A stretch of DNA of 64,000 bases from Lentilactobacillus sp. Marseille-Q4993 (GTDB lineage: Bacteria; Bacillota; Bacilli; Lactobacillales; Lactobacillaceae): positions 92,169 through 156,168 of the forward strand of contig NZ_CATNVB010000003.1 in NCBI RefSeq assembly GCF_951230165.1, given 5' to 3'. This document shows, piece by piece, positions 8,305 to 16,968 of this stretch. Position 1 is the stretch's first letter, and each line of letters begins with the position of its first letter. A model generated the notes under the pieces. It was not told where the DNA came from, searched no databases, and saw nothing but the letters and a program-made list of their open reading frames with translations. The translations under genes and the position numbers were made by a program.

Positions 8305-9132
8305 TTATTTAATGTATGATGGAAAATCGTTAACTGGTTTTTCACCTAATTCAGCCAACAGCTTCAAGCCGACTTCTCGACCTGCAATAACTGCTTGGCG
8401 AACGGCACCAGAATCACCATAAATGTGAACCATTCCTTCGTTAGAAAAGCTGGTTCCATGGGCTGGTGAACCAAACGAAATCACATGAACTCCAGCAGTT
8501 TTGACAGCTGTATCGGCCATTACGACCCCTATTCCTGCGGGGGCACCGCAAATTAATCCGTAAGCTTTGCCGACAGGAGCGTCGAACGCATAGTTACATG
8601 CACCCGCTGCTCTAGCTGTAAATTGAAGTTCCAAGTGACCAGCAGCCGAATTGTAAACATCACCAAAAGTTCTGCTTAAGTTATCAAGAGCGACATTGAT
8701 TGCTTGGCGAACATCTGAAGGGTCGAATCCACCGATCAAGATCAATGATCCATGACCAGCTCCACCATTAGTATCCCGAGGCAATTCAATATCAATAACT
8801 TCGGTGTTTGTTTGCTTAACTGCTTCATCCATCGCCATAATATGAGGGCCGGCTCCTGAACGAGCACTTAAAATTCCTAATACTGAAAACTTCTTGGTAA
8901 CGTGCAATTTGTCCAAGAGCATTGGATCAACGCTCGGAATGCACATTCCAATCGTGTCACCAATTTCTCTGGTACCGACCAACTCAGGAACTGAGCTAGT
9001 GGTATTCAAAAAATTATTCATTCCATGGCCTCCTGACAAATCAGACTGCTTATTGTTGCTCAAAGAAATTCCACGCTTTAGTAGTTCTTTAGCTACATTC
9101 TGAACAACTTCATCTTCATTTAGTCTTGTCAT
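8305..9132 (-). CDS. pduB: Microcompartment shell trimer protein PduB (and internal PduB')
   Basis: PduB (275 residues) is a tandem BMC-domain protein forming trimeric shell tiles with a gated pore, possibly for glycerol or propanediol entry. The two BMC repeats occupy about residues 50-160 (FSVLGILSARSGAGPHIMAMDEAV) and 170-270 (AYGLICGAPAGIGVVMADTAV). The N terminus (MTRLNEDEVVQNVAKELLKR) is a helix followed by a linker. An internal ATG at 9021 (codon 38) with a perfect AGGAGG eight to ten bases upstream should give the short form PduB', as known in Salmonella. It follows pduA by 27 bases. Confidence 0.96.
   Translation of the reverse strand: MTRLNEDEVVQNVAKELLKRGISLSNNKQSDLSGGHGMNNFLNTTSSVPELVGTREIGDTIGMCIPSVDPMLLDKLHVTKKFSVLGILSARSGAGPHIMAMDEAVKQTNTEVIDIELPRDTNGGAGHGSLILIGGFDPSDVRQAINVALDNLSRTFGDVYNSAAGHLELQFTARAAGACNYAFDAPVGKAYGLICGAPAGIGVVMADTAVKTAGVHVISFGSPAHGTSFSNEGMVHIYGDSGAVRQAVIAGREVGLKLLAELGEKPVNDFPSYIK
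9019..9036 (-). promoter_or_regulatory. Internal ribosome site and start for PduB'
   Basis: On the minus strand AGGAGG (9036-9031) precedes ATG at 9021, in frame with pduB. The site is stronger than that of the full-length start. It explains translation of the 238-residue PduB' that lacks the N-terminal helix. A nearer ATG at 9026 is out of frame and stops at once. Confidence 0.8.
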
Positions 9133-9159
9133 ATTTAGTTACCATTACTGTCTGACAAT

Positions 9160-9456
9160 TTATTTCTTGTCGGCAGCTGACTTGTTAGTTGGCAATAGCT
9201 TTTCAACATCGGTATGTGGGCGTGGAATTACGTAGTTTGAAACAACTTCCCCAATGTTTTCAGCAGCTGTGACACCGGCATCTACAGAGGCCTTAACAGC
9301 ACCAACATCTCCGCGAACCATTACAGTAACCAAACCATGGCCAATTTTTTCTTGACCAACGAGATCAACGTTAGCAGCCTTAACCATTGCATCTGCCGCC
9401 TCGATTGAAGCAACCAATCCTTGTGTTTCGATTAAACCTAAAGCTTCTTGTTCCAT
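9160..9456 (-). CDS. pduA: Microcompartment shell hexamer protein PduA
   Basis: First gene of the operon; a 98-residue BMC-domain protein forming hexamers whose central pore passes small polar substrates. It contains [36 protein letters not shown] and [18 protein letters not shown]. It is nearly the same as PduJ but carries GHG at the pore loop and a slightly longer charged C terminus ending in ADKK. A GGAGGT-like site precedes ATG 9456. The promoter must lie in the 235 bases between it and the pduF terminator. Confidence 0.96.
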   Translation of the reverse strand: MEQEALGLIETQGLVASIEAADAMVKAANVDLVGQEKIGHGLVTVMVRGDVGAVKASVDAGVTAAENIGEVVSNYVIPRPHTDVEKLLPTNKSAADKK

Positions 9457-9532
9457 GAGTGAAACCTCCTAATAGTATTTGGCTATCCCTGTCTGAGATA
9501 ACCGGTGTTTTTAAAAACAAGTAAAGTTTATA

Positions 9533-9546
9533 TTAAACCGCTTACA
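9533..9546 (-). promoter_or_regulatory. Candidate cre (CcpA) site upstream of pduA
   Basis: On the minus strand TGTAAGCGGTTTAA matches the cre consensus TGWNANCGNTNWCA with one mismatch (A for C at position 13). It lies about 80 bases before pduA, where catabolite repression of the operon would be expected. The surrounding region 9547-9690 is very AT-rich. I could not identify a PocR box. Confidence 0.4.
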
Positions 9547-9691
9547 TTATTTTATTCAGGTCAAATATTTATTATCAAAAATGGATAAATCTAAAACACT
9601 AAATTACCATTTTCACAAAAAAATACCTTTTTGGAATTAATCATTCCAAAATTGAACATTTTTGAACTTGAAGAAGTAAAATTTGTTCAAC

Positions 9692-9728
9692 AAAAAAACG
9701 GATGCACTTTAAAAGTGACACCCGTTTT
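9692..9728 (-). terminator. Rho-independent terminator of pduF
   Basis: Reading the minus strand, ACGGGTGTCACTTT pairs with AAAGTGCATCCGT and is followed by a run of seven T (9699-9692). It lies 20 bases after the pduF stop and separates pduF from the pduA promoter, so the two are independent transcription units. Confidence 0.85.
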
Positions 9729-9747
9729 ATTTCTGAATTAACTATAG

Positions 9748-10464
9748 TTACAAGATTGTCTTAAGCCCAACTGCAATTGCCCCGCCAACTAACGGGCCAC
9801 ACATTGGCACCCATGAGTACCACCACTCACCACTACCACCGTTTGGTACTGGCAGGAGCGTATAAGCTAACCGCGGACCCCAATCACGAGCAGGGTTAAT
9901 CGCAAATCCAGTTGTGGATCCAAGAGCTGACCCAATCACAACAATCAGCATTCCAACGATAAATGGTTTCAAGCCAACCGTAAAGTTGCCTAAATTAACC
10001 AAGATAAATACAAAAGCAAATGTTGCAATAACTTCGGAGATAAAGTTAAAGAGTGAAGACTTAATTGCTGGTCTAGTCGCAAAAATACCAACTGAATTAC
10101 CACTCTCCTCACCCTTACTTTCCTTGAAGTGAGGTGCAAATTGAATAATAACTAACGCTGCCCCAACGAAGGCACCAAGGAACTGCCCCGCCAAGTATGG
10201 TAATACTTCACTCCAAGGAAACATTCCAAACAAAGCAAACGGAATCGTTACCGCCGGATTCAAATGACCATCTGAACCAAGAGCTCCAGCAACATAGACC
10301 CCCATCGTTACCGCCATTCCCCAGGAAATACACACGAAGAGCCATCCTTGCCCCTTTGCGTATGCTTTATTCAAACTAATACTGGCACCAGTTCCGGCAC
10401 CTAGTAATATTAGGATCATCGTTCCGAAAAACTCACCAATAAATCCATCCACAATAAACACCAC
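9748..10464 (-). CDS. pduF: Glycerol/propanediol facilitator PduF (MIP family)
   Basis: A 238-residue integral membrane channel with six predicted membrane spans. Both MIP signature loops are present: GHLNPAVTI (first NPA box, near residues 65-73) and GFAINPARDWGPR (second, near residues 187-199). The Asp after the second box (NPARD) is typical of glycerol-conducting GlpF-type channels and not of strict aquaporins. Its place upstream of pduA and divergent from glycerol kinase and pocR shows that it brings glycerol or propanediol into the cell. The short length equals GlpF-like lactobacillus proteins. It ends in its own terminator. Confidence 0.93.
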   Translation of the reverse strand: MVFIVDGFIGEFFGTMILILLGAGTGASISLNKAYAKGQGWLFVCISWGMAVTMGVYVAGALGSDGHLNPAVTIPFALFGMFPWSEVLPYLAGQFLGAFVGAALVIIQFAPHFKESKGEESGNSVGIFATRPAIKSSLFNFISEVIATFAFVFILVNLGNFTVGLKPFIVGMLIVVIGSALGSTTGFAINPARDWGPRLAYTLLPVPNGGSGEWWYSWVPMCGPLVGGAIAVGLKTIL

Positions 10465-10669
10465 CTATATATTCATATATTCCATGCACCTGTATTCTAA
10501 CAAGATTCAAGAGTAATATTTTAGCTCGTTTTTTTCTGAGATGATAAACAAGATAAAAAAATGCCATTTTGTATTTAATTAAGTTTATTAAATATTCATC
10601 AGTTTAAAAGAACAAAGATTTATAATTAAGTTAACTACTGAACAATATCCACGCTTGGAGGTGCCCCAC

Positions 10670-12175
10670 TTGAACTCACAATTCATTCTTTCCATTGATA
10701 TCGGGACTACTAGAACAACCGCCACAATCATTGATCATGACGGTAACAAAGTAATTCACGCTAGCAAGCCCATTTCCCAATTCTCTTTTAAACCAAGCTG
10801 GTTTGAACAAGATGCTAACGAAATTTGGGAACAAGTTATGTCGGCAATAACTGGCGTCCTTATAATGGGTAAATTAAAGCCAGAACAAATTGCTGGAATT
10901 GGAATCTCAAACCAACGAGAAACCACCGTAATCTGGGACAAAAAGACCGGTACCCCAATTCATAACGCATTGATGTGGGAATCTCGACAAACCGAAGAGT
11001 ACACGAATCGGATGATTAGTAACGGGTACTCAGAAATGATTCACCGCAAAACGGGATTGAGAATCGACCCATACTTTTCAGCATCTAAAATAATGTGGTT
11101 ATTAGACCATGTAGACGGTGCTAGGGAAAAGGCTGAAAAGGGAAAATTATTATTCGGGACAATGGATACTTGGCTGATCTGGAAGCTTACTCGGGGCAAG
11201 GTACACGTAACTGACTACACCAACGCTAGCCGAACAATGATCTTTAACATCAAGGAGCTCAGTTGGGACGAAGACTTGTTGGATCTCCTTAAAATCCCAG
11301 CAAACATACTTCCGGAGGTAAAATCTAACTCTGAAGTTTATGATACGACTGATAAACGGACTTTTTTCAACACTGAGGTCCCAATCTGCGGAATCGCTGG
11401 TGATCAGCAAGCTGCCACAATTGGCCAACTAGCAACTGAGCGAGGAGACGTCGTTGGCACATACGGCACTGGCGCTTTCATCATCATGAACACCGGAAAC
11501 ACACTTCAGCTATCAAATAATAACCTCATCACCACCATCTGTTATGGACTTAACGGTGAGGTAAACTACGCTTTAGAAGGTAGTATTTTTGTCGCCGGAG
11601 CAGCTTTACAATGGCTTAAAGATGGACTTAAAATGGTAAAATCGGTCGCTGATGCAGACATTTTGGCAACTCAGTCAACCGACAACAACAATATGTACGT
11701 GGTTCCAGCGTTTACCGGCCTCAGCGCTCCATACTGGGATCCGAACGCTCAAGCCGCTTCGTTTGGCATGACGAGCAAGACAACTAACGCTGATTTTATC
11801 CGAGCAACGATTGACTCAATTGCCTATCAGACCACAGATATTATCAAACTGATGCAAAACGAATCAAACATCTACATCAATGAACTAAGAGTAAACGGTG
11901 AAGTAACTAAGAGCAAATACTGGCGGGAATTTTTATCTAATATTCTAGATGTCCAACTTCTGCAATCAAGTGCTGAAGATGCAGATGCCCGGGGAGTTGC
12001 ATTCCTTGCTGGCCTTGCGGTAGGGTACTGGGATAGTTTTGCAGAAATCAAGCAACTGGTTAAGCCAGGAACCTCAACTTATCCATCAATGTCACCTGAT
12101 AATCGGGAATTTTTATATGAGGGTTGGAAAAATGCGGTTCGGGCAACCCAGGAATTTAAACATATAAAAAAATAG
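10670..12175 (+). CDS. glpK: Glycerol kinase (FGGY family)
   Basis: This 501-residue enzyme phosphorylates glycerol to glycerol 3-phosphate. The start is set at TTG 10670 because GGAGGTG (10657-10663) lies six bases before it; the in-frame TTG at 10655 overlaps that site. Motifs: DIGTTRTTATIIDHDGN (ATP phosphate binding), GISNQRETTVIWDK, GLRIDPYFSASKIMW, LFGTMDTWLIWKLTRGKVH, TDYTNASRTM and GTYGTGAFIIMNTG. These are glycerol-kinase specific. The loop that in Gram-positive GlpK carries the HPr-phosphorylated His (YHF before VPIAG) reads RTF here, so the regulatory His is replaced by Thr. It is divergent from pduF and upstream of pocR; no glpD or glpO is nearby. Confidence 0.95.
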   Translation: MNSQFILSIDIGTTRTTATIIDHDGNKVIHASKPISQFSFKPSWFEQDANEIWEQVMSAITGVLIMGKLKPEQIAGIGISNQRETTVIWDKKTGTPIHNALMWESRQTEEYTNRMISNGYSEMIHRKTGLRIDPYFSASKIMWLLDHVDGAREKAEKGKLLFGTMDTWLIWKLTRGKVHVTDYTNASRTMIFNIKELSWDEDLLDLLKIPANILPEVKSNSEVYDTTDKRTFFNTEVPICGIAGDQQAATIGQLATERGDVVGTYGTGAFIIMNTGNTLQLSNNNLITTICYGLNGEVNYALEGSIFVAGAALQWLKDGLKMVKSVADADILATQSTDNNNMYVVPAFTGLSAPYWDPNAQAASFGMTSKTTNADFIRATIDSIAYQTTDIIKLMQNESNIYINELRVNGEVTKSKYWREFLSNILDVQLLQSSAEDADARGVAFLAGLAVGYWDSFAEIKQLVKPGTSTYPSMSPDNREFLYEGWKNAVRATQEFKHIKK

Positions 12176-12272
12176 CTACCAAGAATGTAATTATTTTGTT
12201 CACTTCCTTACAAATCAAAGGCTTTTAGAGCTAGTTTTGAATAATTTATACTGTCATTAGCAATATTTTGCG

Positions 12273-12301
12273 TTGCTATGAAATTCCAAACTCGTTATAA
12301 T
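12273..12301 (+). promoter_or_regulatory. Probable sigma-A promoter of pocR
   Basis: TTGCTA (12273-12278) and TATAAT (12296-12301) are separated by 17 bases, about 50 bases before the pocR start. The upstream stretch 12176-12272 is AT-rich without a clear terminator for glpK, so some read-through from glpK is possible. Confidence 0.55.
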
Positions 12302-12350
12302 CAAATTTGAAAGGGCTTTCTTAACTCTTTCCAATAAGGGGGTAAAGAAT

Positions 12351-13445
12351 GTGCAAAACATTGCCGTAAACATGCCAACACAAGAGGAATATTCAAATTT
12401 AGGATCATATTTACAATCCTTTTCAGAAATCACTCAAATTACAGCACACTTTTATAGCCTGACGGGGGTTTTAGTTTGTGATGAGATGGTCTATTCCGAC
12501 GAACGGGATATCCAAAAGCATCTCGACGTAAACCAAGCTAAAAAGTACACCCTATTTCCAATCTGTATTAACGGTAAATTGTGGGGATTTACCGTGTGCA
12601 GTTCCAACACAGTTCCAGAAGATAGAATTAGGATGTCAAAACAGTATTTGGAAAATATTTTTTCACAGGTTTTTGAAAACAATCCGGAAAGCATGCTAAC
12701 TATGGTGCTAGAACCACTTGATAACAATCAGTTCAATCAAATGAATTATCTTAGTATCCTACTTAAAATGAACCCGAACTTTGAAGATAATTCTGTCGTT
12801 CAGCAAGGAGAATCACAAACGTCTACATTTGATAGTAGCGAATCCTATAAGAGCCTATCGAATGCCGTTGACTACATTCTTCGCAACGTCACCCAGCCCA
12901 TTTCACTTAACGAAGTTGCCGACCAGGTTTTCCTTTCGTCATCATACCTAAGCCGCCTGTTCAAACAACAGCTTCATATTACATTTATCGACTACGTGAA
13001 CCGGCTAAAGATTGCGAAAGCTAAAGAATTATTAGCTTTGACTAACAAGCCAGTTAATATCATTTCCAACCTAGTTGGCTTTTCTCAAACTAGCTACTTT
13101 ACCAAAACATTCAAGAAGTTGGCTAACACCACCCCTTCCGCTTATAGAAAGCAAACAATCTCGGCAAAGCGAATCTTCACGATTCCCCACACCGTTGACT
13201 GGACGCCACAATGTACCGTTTTCAGTGTTTCAAAACGATTTTTCAAGCAAGAGGGAATCGATTTCTTCTATCAATCAGTTAATGATCACATCTACATCAA
13301 CAGCATTGATAATTTGATTGATTCAAACAGAAACTGCGGTTGGACATTCACCGTTGATGGTGAGCAACCTAACGTTCCAGCCGACAAAATGATGGTAAGT
13401 GATGCATCTGAAATCCAGTGGGTATACACAAATTTTAATAGTTAA
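12351..13445 (+). CDS. pocR: PocR-type AraC-family transcriptional activator
   Basis: The 364-residue protein has an N-terminal PocR sensory domain (about residues 8-115, with SFSEITQITAHFYSLTG and FPICINGKLWGFTVC) and an AraC helix-turn-helix domain at about residues 165-265. The latter is recognised by ISLNEVADQVFLSSSYLSRL, FIDYVNRLKIAKAKELL and TPSAYRKQ. A further 95 residues follow the usual AraC end. The start is GTG 12351 with AAGGGGGT just before it. In Salmonella and Limosilactobacillus reuteri PocR activates pdu and cobalamin genes in response to propanediol or glycerol; position here supports the same role for pduF, pduA and perhaps glpK. Confidence 0.9.
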   Translation: MQNIAVNMPTQEEYSNLGSYLQSFSEITQITAHFYSLTGVLVCDEMVYSDERDIQKHLDVNQAKKYTLFPICINGKLWGFTVCSSNTVPEDRIRMSKQYLENIFSQVFENNPESMLTMVLEPLDNNQFNQMNYLSILLKMNPNFEDNSVVQQGESQTSTFDSSESYKSLSNAVDYILRNVTQPISLNEVADQVFLSSSYLSRLFKQQLHITFIDYVNRLKIAKAKELLALTNKPVNIISNLVGFSQTSYFTKTFKKLANTTPSAYRKQTISAKRIFTIPHTVDWTPQCTVFSVSKRFFKQEGIDFFYQSVNDHIYINSIDNLIDSNRNCGWTFTVDGEQPNVPADKMMVSDASEIQWVYTNFNS

Positions 13446-13478
13446 TGTGGGGTTAGTGCATAACCTCATAAATACCAG

Positions 13479-13534
13479 AGCTTCAGTGATAATTTCACTT
13501 TGTTGAAATTCTCCATTGAAGCTCCTTTTTATTA
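13479..13534 (+). terminator. Terminator of pocR
   Basis: GAGCTTCA and TGAAGCTC form the base of a hairpin with an inner AATTTCA/TGAAATT helix, followed by TTTTT. It separates pocR from pepX. Confidence 0.8.
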
Positions 13535-13602
13535 GAAAATAATTAATGATAATCTCATATAAGTGTATACTTAACTTAAACCTTTCGGGAGGAATCAACC
13601 CA

Positions 13603-16002
13603 ATGAAACTCAATCAATTTGCGTACATACCAACGCCTCACGGTAAAATTGTAGCTGAACTCAAATCAATTCACTTTATTACGGATCAAGATATATCCGA
13701 CTTAAGTACCAAGCAACTCTTACATAACCTACTCGACCGATTCTTCGTTGAGGCCAAGACACCAACAACTAAGCGAGCCAAACTTGCGAAACTCCTAGCT
13801 ACACCAACTATGAACGCTCTGGACTACCTAAATGAGCCAGGCCCATTATCTAGGCCGGCATTCAACAACATTTCCTTGCAACTACTTGGATTTACTGAAG
13901 GGCTCAACTTCTCCGCCACCGATCCGGAGACCACCATTACCAATTCCGGCCTGCCCGAATTTCTCCCCCAAGTTGAACCCGATGTTAACCAGTTGATTGA
14001 TGCATGGTATCGTCTCTTGAACACCCGGACCACGTTTGGTGAAGTGCTAATCGACTATCTTGCTAGCAAGGGATATTATCACCAGTTCGATGACTTGAAA
14101 ATTCCAACTATTTTCAACGGTAAGACTCAGGCGATTGCGGATACTACCAAACTAATTTGGGAAGTTGTATACGTTGAAGCTCCTCTTGATAGCGACAATG
14201 ATGGCAAACGAGATTTACTAAAGGTCAACATCATTCGTCCTTCAGAAACCGAGACCGGCACAAAGGTTCCAACCGTTTTCACTGCCGACCCATACGGTGA
14301 AGGAATGAACGTCGATTGGTCGCTTAAAATGGCTCACGATAATAAGCGTCCCCTCAAACGGAAACAACCAAACCAGTTAACCTACGAAGATGTTAAAGCA
14401 GACGACACACCTAAATCAGTACCAAGCCCCCGTGAAGTTCACGGTTATTCATCAGAGGCTGAAGAATCGTTTCAAAAGGAATGGATGTACACCCTCAACG
14501 AATTTCTACTAGCCCGTGGGTACGCAGTTGTATATTCATCCGGCGTCGGCACTAAAGACTCCGACGGGTTTAGAACTACTGGAACTGATGCTGAAACAAT
14601 CAGCGCTACTTCGGTCATTGAATGGCTCCACGGTGACCGAACCGCGTTTACCAATAAAACAGAGCAGATTGAGATCAAAGCTTGGTGGTCTAACGGCAAC
14701 GTCGGCATGACTGGTCGTTCGTATCTGGGCACCCTGCAGAATGCTAGTGCTTTAACCGGCGTTGACGGACTCAAAGCTTGCGTCGTTGAAGCTGGCCTAT
14801 CAAACTACTACGATTACTACCGGGAAAACGGCTTGATGATGGCTCCTGACGGTGACGATGCGGACTCGCTCGCCGAGTGGACTTTCAGCCGCCAACAGGA
14901 AGCTGGTGATTACCTAACCGTCAAAGATCATTGGCAACAACATTTAGCCCAAATGAAAATCGACCAGGCTCACGACTCTGGTAGTTACTCCCGATTTTGG
15001 GACGAACGCAACTTGCTGCGGAAAAATCACGCTAAGGCGGATATGCTATTGGTTCACGGTTTAAATGACTGGAACGTCCGTCCCGGCCAAGTTTGGAAAA
15101 TGCGCGAAGCTCTTAAAACACGTCCTGGTACCCAAAAACTAATTTTGCATCAAGGACAACATGAATATTTGAATAATTTCCGATCGTTCGATTTTTCAGA
15201 TATCGTTAATCTGTGGTTCACCAACAAACTTTTCGGCTTTGAAAACCACGTTAATGAATGGCTACCTGAGGTGATAGTGCAGGATAATGCCAAACCCGAA
15301 ACCTGGTATCCCACTAGTGACTGGGGTGGTGATGAAGCTAAACCAAAGACGTTGAATCTTGAATCGGACTTTACTAATTCGGGAAATCAGTCATCGTTTT
15401 CGGATAAATTGGCCGAAGATACTTTTAATCTTTACGATAAGGAAATTGAAAAGTGGCGGACTGATTTATACAGTATTACGGGAAGCCCAATGGACGGTCA
15501 CTGCCTTCGATTGCTCACTAACCCACTTGAAAACGACTTGACCATCGACGGCCTCCCTCAAATCACCTTAACCGCCAAGAGCAATCAGAACATTGGCATG
15601 CTGAGTGTTGCCCTTGTCGATTACGGTACCGACAAACGCTTGGTCGAAGTACCATCAGTGCTAGATTCCCAAACCATCTTTCTCGGCTATCATTGGCAAA
15701 AAGATGATCTCAAGGAGTTCACCCTTCAAAAGAAAACTACTGATTTCAAACGCTTTAGTGAGGCTCACATCAACATGCAACATCGCGAGAATAGCTATAA
15801 GGTTGATGAATTGGAACCAAATCATGATTATAAATTAACCTTCGACCTTCAGCCAACGTTCTGGCGAATCAAGAAAGGCCACCAACTCGGCGTCGTTATC
15901 TATGCAACTGATTTTTACTGCACAATTAAGGGAAATCAGGGGATTGAGTATGAGGTGAACTTGGCGGAATCGGAGTTGAGGTTTAGAAAATTTGATAACT
16001 AA
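13603..16002 (+). CDS. pepX: Xaa-Pro dipeptidyl-peptidase PepX
   Basis: A 799-residue cytoplasmic serine peptidase (family S15) that removes X-Pro dipeptides from peptide N termini, completing casein or plant peptide use. The nucleophile Ser sits in GMTGRSYLG. The catalytic Asp and His are likely in HGLNDWNVRP and LHQGQHEYLN. The N-terminal helical domain, the alpha/beta hydrolase core and the C-terminal jelly roll (from about residue 560) are all present; the length is normal. The start is ATG 13603 with GGGAGGAATC upstream; a longer in-frame ATG at 13546 adds 19 residues covering the ribosome site and is rejected. It is monocistronic and ends before a hairpin element. Confidence 0.96.
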   Translation: MKLNQFAYIPTPHGKIVAELKSIHFITDQDISDLSTKQLLHNLLDRFFVEAKTPTTKRAKLAKLLATPTMNALDYLNEPGPLSRPAFNNISLQLLGFTEGLNFSATDPETTITNSGLPEFLPQVEPDVNQLIDAWYRLLNTRTTFGEVLIDYLASKGYYHQFDDLKIPTIFNGKTQAIADTTKLIWEVVYVEAPLDSDNDGKRDLLKVNIIRPSETETGTKVPTVFTADPYGEGMNVDWSLKMAHDNKRPLKRKQPNQLTYEDVKADDTPKSVPSPREVHGYSSEAEESFQKEWMYTLNEFLLARGYAVVYSSGVGTKDSDGFRTTGTDAETISATSVIEWLHGDRTAFTNKTEQIEIKAWWSNGNVGMTGRSYLGTLQNASALTGVDGLKACVVEAGLSNYYDYYRENGLMMAPDGDDADSLAEWTFSRQQEAGDYLTVKDHWQQHLAQMKIDQAHDSGSYSRFWDERNLLRKNHAKADMLLVHGLNDWNVRPGQVWKMREALKTRPGTQKLILHQGQHEYLNNFRSFDFSDIVNLWFTNKLFGFENHVNEWLPEVIVQDNAKPETWYPTSDWGGDEAKPKTLNLESDFTNSGNQSSFSDKLAEDTFNLYDKEIEKWRTDLYSITGSPMDGHCLRLLTNPLENDLTIDGLPQITLTAKSNQNIGMLSVALVDYGTDKRLVEVPSVLDSQTIFLGYHWQKDDLKEFTLQKKTTDFKRFSEAHINMQHRENSYKVDELEPNHDYKLTFDLQPTFWRIKKGHQLGVVIYATDFYCTIKGNQGIEYEVNLAESELRFRKFDN

Positions 16003-16010
16003 ATAAAGGA

Positions 16011-16090
16011 CGAGGCTGGGATACAACTAGGTAAATCGAAAAAAAGTAACGATAAAATTTCATTTTCTTGAAATTTATCGTTACTTTTTT
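16011..16090 (+). repeat. Dispersed terminator-like hairpin repeat, copy 1
   Basis: CGAGGCTGGGATACAAC (16011-16027) is followed by a hairpin: AAAGTAACGATAAA pairs with TTTATCGTTACTTT around the inner TTTCATTTTCTTGAAA, then a T run. It lies right after pepX and can terminate it. Similar elements occur at 44261-44308 and 52353-52429; the inner loop is kept while the outer arms differ but still pair. Confidence 0.7.
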
Positions 16091-16116
16091 GCTTTCATCC
16101 AAATCCTTACTACACG

Positions 16117-16323
16117 CAGTAACCATCAGGACTGAGATCCATTATTCATGGCTCTCAGTTACTGTTGGGTTTGCAGTAAACATCAAGAGTGAATCCCGCT
16201 TTTCGCAGAATTCACTAATTGTTGTTCTTGCGGGGGCACTAAGACGAAATCAAAGATTCCTGTAGTGCTCTCTGCGGGGGTGGTACAACGAAAGCATCTT
16301 TGTATGCTTTCTGTACCACCGCC
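16117..16323 (+). repeat. Array of four consecutive hairpins, unknown function
   Basis: Four stem-loops follow one another in a 390-base gap. Stem 1 is ACTGAGATCCAT/ATGGCTCTCAGT (16131-16159). Stem 2 is AGTGAATCCCGC/GCAGAATTCACT (16188-16216). Stem 3 is GCACTA/TAGTGC with an inner helix (16236-16268). Stem 4 is GGTGGTAC/GTACCACC with inner GAAAGCAT/ATGCTTTC (16279-16320). Units 1 and 2 share the lead GCAGTAA(C/A)CATCA; units 3 and 4 share GCGGGGG before the stem. No open frame crosses them. It may be a structured RNA or a repeat-derived element. Confidence 0.65.
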
Positions 16324-16398
16324 TTTACGTCAATGCCCTTAATCTGATATTCTTAAACTCGCACGCTTGTAAAATACATAACAAATCGGAGTTTACCC

Positions 16399-16968
16399 AT
16401 GGATAACAGTGACAACGGCATCAAGGGAGCAATCAACGGCTTTCTAGCAATTCTTTCTGGAATTGTTCTCATCCTACTTTATTTCATTGCCAAACTAATC
16501 ATTGCAGCGATTATCTTTGCCATCATTGCCGGCATCTGGGCATTGATCAAATACCAACTGCATACTAATCGTCCCATCAACAAATACAACTACCGCGATT
16601 TTGAGTTTGATAAAGTCGCCAACGAACTAAGCTACGCCGACCGTCTAGATTCAACTTCGTTCACCTACTACGTTGCCAAAATCTTTATTGATTTGGGATA
16701 CCAAAACGTTACGGTAACGCCTTCGACCGACGGTAATAATCTCATTGTTGAGGGTCAACAGTTTACCGCCTACTGCATTCACAATAAGAATGAACAGGTG
16801 GAGTTGGACTGGCAACCAACCGCGGGCAAGCTACTGGCCACTCAAAATAAGCAAAAATACGTGATAACAAACGGCACTTTTGAAGCCGGTTTTGGCACAA
16901 ATTATCGCTTTAAAATGATAGACCGCACCGGTTTAACCCAATTACTAAGTAAGGTGACAGCAGATTGA
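16399..16968 (+). CDS. Membrane-anchored protein with degenerate Mrr/restriction-endonuclease-like domain
   Basis: The 189-residue product starts with about 12 polar residues, then a long hydrophobic region (residues 13-55, probably two spans) and a cytoplasmic domain. That domain (about residues 85-185) resembles the Mrr-type restriction endonuclease fold: SFTYYVAKIFIDLGYQNVTV, then DGNNLIVEGQQFTAYCIHNK. Active Mrr domains carry an acidic residue in the position of the second N of GNNLIV, and QAK where CIH stands here, so catalytic residues appear lost. It overlaps the next gene by four bases, implying an operon with the TPM-domain protein. Function unknown; a membrane or envelope role is more likely than DNA restriction. 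Confidence 0.6.
   Translation: MDNSDNGIKGAINGFLAILSGIVLILLYFIAKLIIAAIIFAIIAGIWALIKYQLHTNRPINKYNYRDFEFDKVANELSYADRLDSTSFTYYVAKIFIDLGYQNVTVTPSTDGNNLIVEGQQFTAYCIHNKNEQVELDWQPTAGKLLATQNKQKYVITNGTFEAGFGTNYRFKMIDRTGLTQLLSKVTAD

Noticed and set aside
16274..16290. T-box signature GGGTGGTAC before the Mrr-like gene
   Set aside because: No Stem I, no AGTA specifier loop and no terminator follow; stem 4 pairs this word with itself.
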